A DNA stretch of 24,159 nt. It comes from JBDTMT01 sp033764095 (GTDB lineage Bacteria > Desulfobacterota > Binatia > HRBIN30 > CADEER01). A model generated the notes under the pieces. The model did no database searches, was not told where the DNA came from, and saw nothing but the letters and a program-made list of their open reading frames with translations. Position numbers and translations under genes: made by a program. Where the stretch lies: positions 1 to 24,159 of the forward strand of contig JANRJF010000123.1 in assembly GCA_033764095.1 (NCBI GenBank), written 5' to 3'. Shown here piece by piece: positions 22,561 through 24,159 of this stretch. The stretch's first letter is position 1. Each line of letters starts with the position of its first letter.

Positions 22561-24105
22561 CTACGGCGCCGGCGGCGCGGCCGGCAGGTCGGCGAGCGGG
22601 ATGCGCACGACGCCCAGGTTCGACGTCACCAGCAGCGCCTGTCGGTCGCGACTGAGCTCGATGCCGCGGACGAAGCGGCCGGCGAACCAGCGCCGCACGA
22701 CGCGGCCGGCGTCGACGTCGAGCGCCACCACGTCGCCGCGCAGGAAGTTGGCCAGGTAGAGCAGCCCGCGCTGCGGGTCGCGCGCGACGTAGCGGATGCA
22801 AATCTCGATCGGGATGCGGCGCAGGACGGCGCCGGAGTCGTAGTCGACGACGTCGAGCAGGCCGAGCGACGCGTCGGCGACGTAGACGCGCCGCGCGTGC
22901 GCATCCCAGTCGCAGCCCCACACCATCGACAGCCAGGCCGACGGTCCGCCGCCGAGCGGGCGAATCGCGAACGGGTCGCCGCGGAAGGCGACCGACAGAA
23001 AGGGCTCGCCGTCCAGGCTGCGCAACGGCCCGGCGGCGAAGCAGATGACGCCCTCCCGCTGCGCCGCGTCGTAGCGCACGTCGCCGGGAATGATCGGCGC
23101 CGGCACCGCGTCCAGCACCGCGCCGTCGGACAGGCGCACCGGGCGCATCACCTCGCCCTCGTCGGTGAGCAGGCCGACCAGATCGCCGCGCGGGTCGTAG
23201 AACAGCTCGCCGCTGCTCTCCGGCACCAGCACCCGCGCCAGCGGCTGCAGCGGCGCGCGGCGCGGCAGGACGAACAGCGCGCCGCGCTCGCCGCGCGGGC
23301 CCTTCTGCTGCCAGGCGGCGACCAGCAGGCGGTCGTGGTCGGGCGCCTCGATCAGCCCCTGCGCCTTGCCGTCGCCGAAGCAGGCCGGCGCCGCGCCGTT
23401 CAGCGGCACGTCGCAGATGATGCCGGGCAGGCGATCGGCGACCGCTCGCCCGGGCGGATCGAAGCCGCCGATGCCGCGCTGCGTGGTGATCACCAGGCGG
23501 TCGCCCTCCGGCGCTTCCCAGGTGCGGCGCGGATAGTGGCCGATGCGCAGCACCTCGCCCGGCTGGCACTGGCGCAACTCCTCGGTGGTCTCCACCAGCA
23601 GCGTCAGGCCCGCCGCGCGCACCGCCAGGTAGTCGTCGCAGCGCACGACGCCGTCCTCGCGCTGCCAGCCGATCAGGCAGGCGACGATCCAGACGCCGAG
23701 CGGCAGCGCCGTCGGCAGGCGGAAGCGCGCGCGCGCCGGCAGGGCGCCGCCGACCGCGAGCAGCGCCAGCGCCGCGACCGCCCAGCGCAGCGCCGCGGTC
23801 GTGGTCCAGGCGAGCAGCGTCCCCAGGCCGAGCGCGATGTAGAGCCAGGCCAGGTGGCAGAGCACCAGCGGCGCCACCGCCAGGGCGCGCAGCCACGGGG
23901 CGCGCGCCCGCATCGCCAGCAGCGCCAGCCCGGCCAGCCCGGCGATCAGCACCGCCAGCTGCGACAACTCGGCGCCCGACTGCACCCAGGAGAACGCCAG
24001 CCCGGCGCCGAGCGCGAACAACCCCAGCGCCGCGCCGCACGCCAGCCACCCGCTGGTCGGCGCCGGCGCCAGCAGGCGCAGGACGATTCCGGCTAGGCGC
24101 CGCAC
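22561..24105 (-). CDS. Polytopic membrane protein with C-terminal beta-propeller domain (copy 2)
   Basis: The protein has 514 residues from a GTG at 24105. Five or six hydrophobic segments (about 18-175) are followed by a large beta-rich domain. Its last 150 residues show clear propeller repeats: VYVADASLGLLDVVDYDSG, LYLANFLRGDVVALDVDAG and ALLVTSNLGVVRIPL, the YncE/NHL pattern of strand, Asp-Gly or Asp-Ser turn, strand. The architecture is that of 7777-9384, and the final repeats align with it (SRDLQRDPRTGDLF against IRYVARDPQRGLLY), so the two are probably paralogues. A periplasmic binding or scaffolding role is likely; no catalytic motif is seen. The frame stays open to the right edge of the window, so the true start could lie outside and the N-terminus is uncertain. 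Confidence 0.75.
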   Translation of the reverse strand: MRRLAGIVLRLLAPAPTSGWLACGAALGLFALGAGLAFSWVQSGAELSQLAVLIAGLAGLALLAMRARAPWLRALAVAPLVLCHLAWLYIALGLGTLLAWTTTAALRWAVAALALLAVGGALPARARFRLPTALPLGVWIVACLIGWQREDGVVRCDDYLAVRAAGLTLLVETTEELRQCQPGEVLRIGHYPRRTWEAPEGDRLVITTQRGIGGFDPPGRAVADRLPGIICDVPLNGAAPACFGDGKAQGLIEAPDHDRLLVAAWQQKGPRGERGALFVLPRRAPLQPLARVLVPESSGELFYDPRGDLVGLLTDEGEVMRPVRLSDGAVLDAVPAPIIPGDVRYDAAQREGVICFAAGPLRSLDGEPFLSVAFRGDPFAIRPLGGGPSAWLSMVWGCDWDAHARRVYVADASLGLLDVVDYDSGAVLRRIPIEICIRYVARDPQRGLLYLANFLRGDVVALDVDAGRVVRRWFAGRFVRGIELSRDRQALLVTSNLGVVRIPLADLPAAPPAP

Positions 24106-24159
24106 CGGCGTGCCCGCTCGGTCGCGCGCCGGGGGCGCCGCGTCACGCGCCGCCGGCCG

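Overview
This is a very GC-rich bacterial segment (by eye above 70 percent) with dense genes, GTG and TTG starts and short intergenic gaps. There are no rRNA or tRNA genes, transposases or CRISPR arrays. The GC content, the many B12-binding-type radical SAM proteins, a multihaem cytochrome c and a Rieske oxygenase would suit a deltaproteobacterium-like, Binatota-like or acidobacterial soil lineage. That is a guess from gene content, because no marker gene is present.

Layout. (1) Positions 1-5821, minus strand: two closely related radical SAM genes (4190-5821 and 2278-3855), then a membrane-anchored SGNH-type hydrolase (596-2236), then an exported protein cut by the left edge (1-585). (2) 6046-7725, plus strand: a second copy of the SGNH membrane protein, so the two radical SAM paralogues are bracketed by the two SGNH paralogues. 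(3) 7777-9384, minus strand: a membrane protein with a C-terminal beta-propeller. (4) 9511-16054, plus strand, probably one operon: membrane multihaem cytochrome c, Rieske non-haem iron oxygenase, and two more radical SAM proteins. (5) 16055-18181, plus strand: an AT-richer gap holding a 23-codon micro-ORF that encodes eight consecutive X-Pro dipeptides behind a strong ribosome binding site, then a SAM-dependent methyltransferase and an exported protein with 14 cysteines. (6) 18203-21176, minus strand: a third pair of radical SAM genes. (7) 21414-22517, plus strand: a multipass membrane protein with several histidines in or near membrane segments. (8) 22561-24105, minus strand: a second membrane plus beta-propeller protein.

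The region therefore carries six radical SAM proteins, all with the CxxxCxxC cluster motif and an N-terminal cobalamin-binding-like domain. Around them are oxidative and electron-transfer enzymes, a methyltransferase and paired membrane or exported proteins. I read this as an uncharacterised biosynthetic or modification locus acting at or near the membrane. The substrate cannot be read from the sequence. The most distinctive single item is the X-Pro micro-ORF at 16193-16264, which could be a proline-rich peptide, a modified-peptide precursor or a ribosome-stalling leader; nothing in the sequence decides between these.
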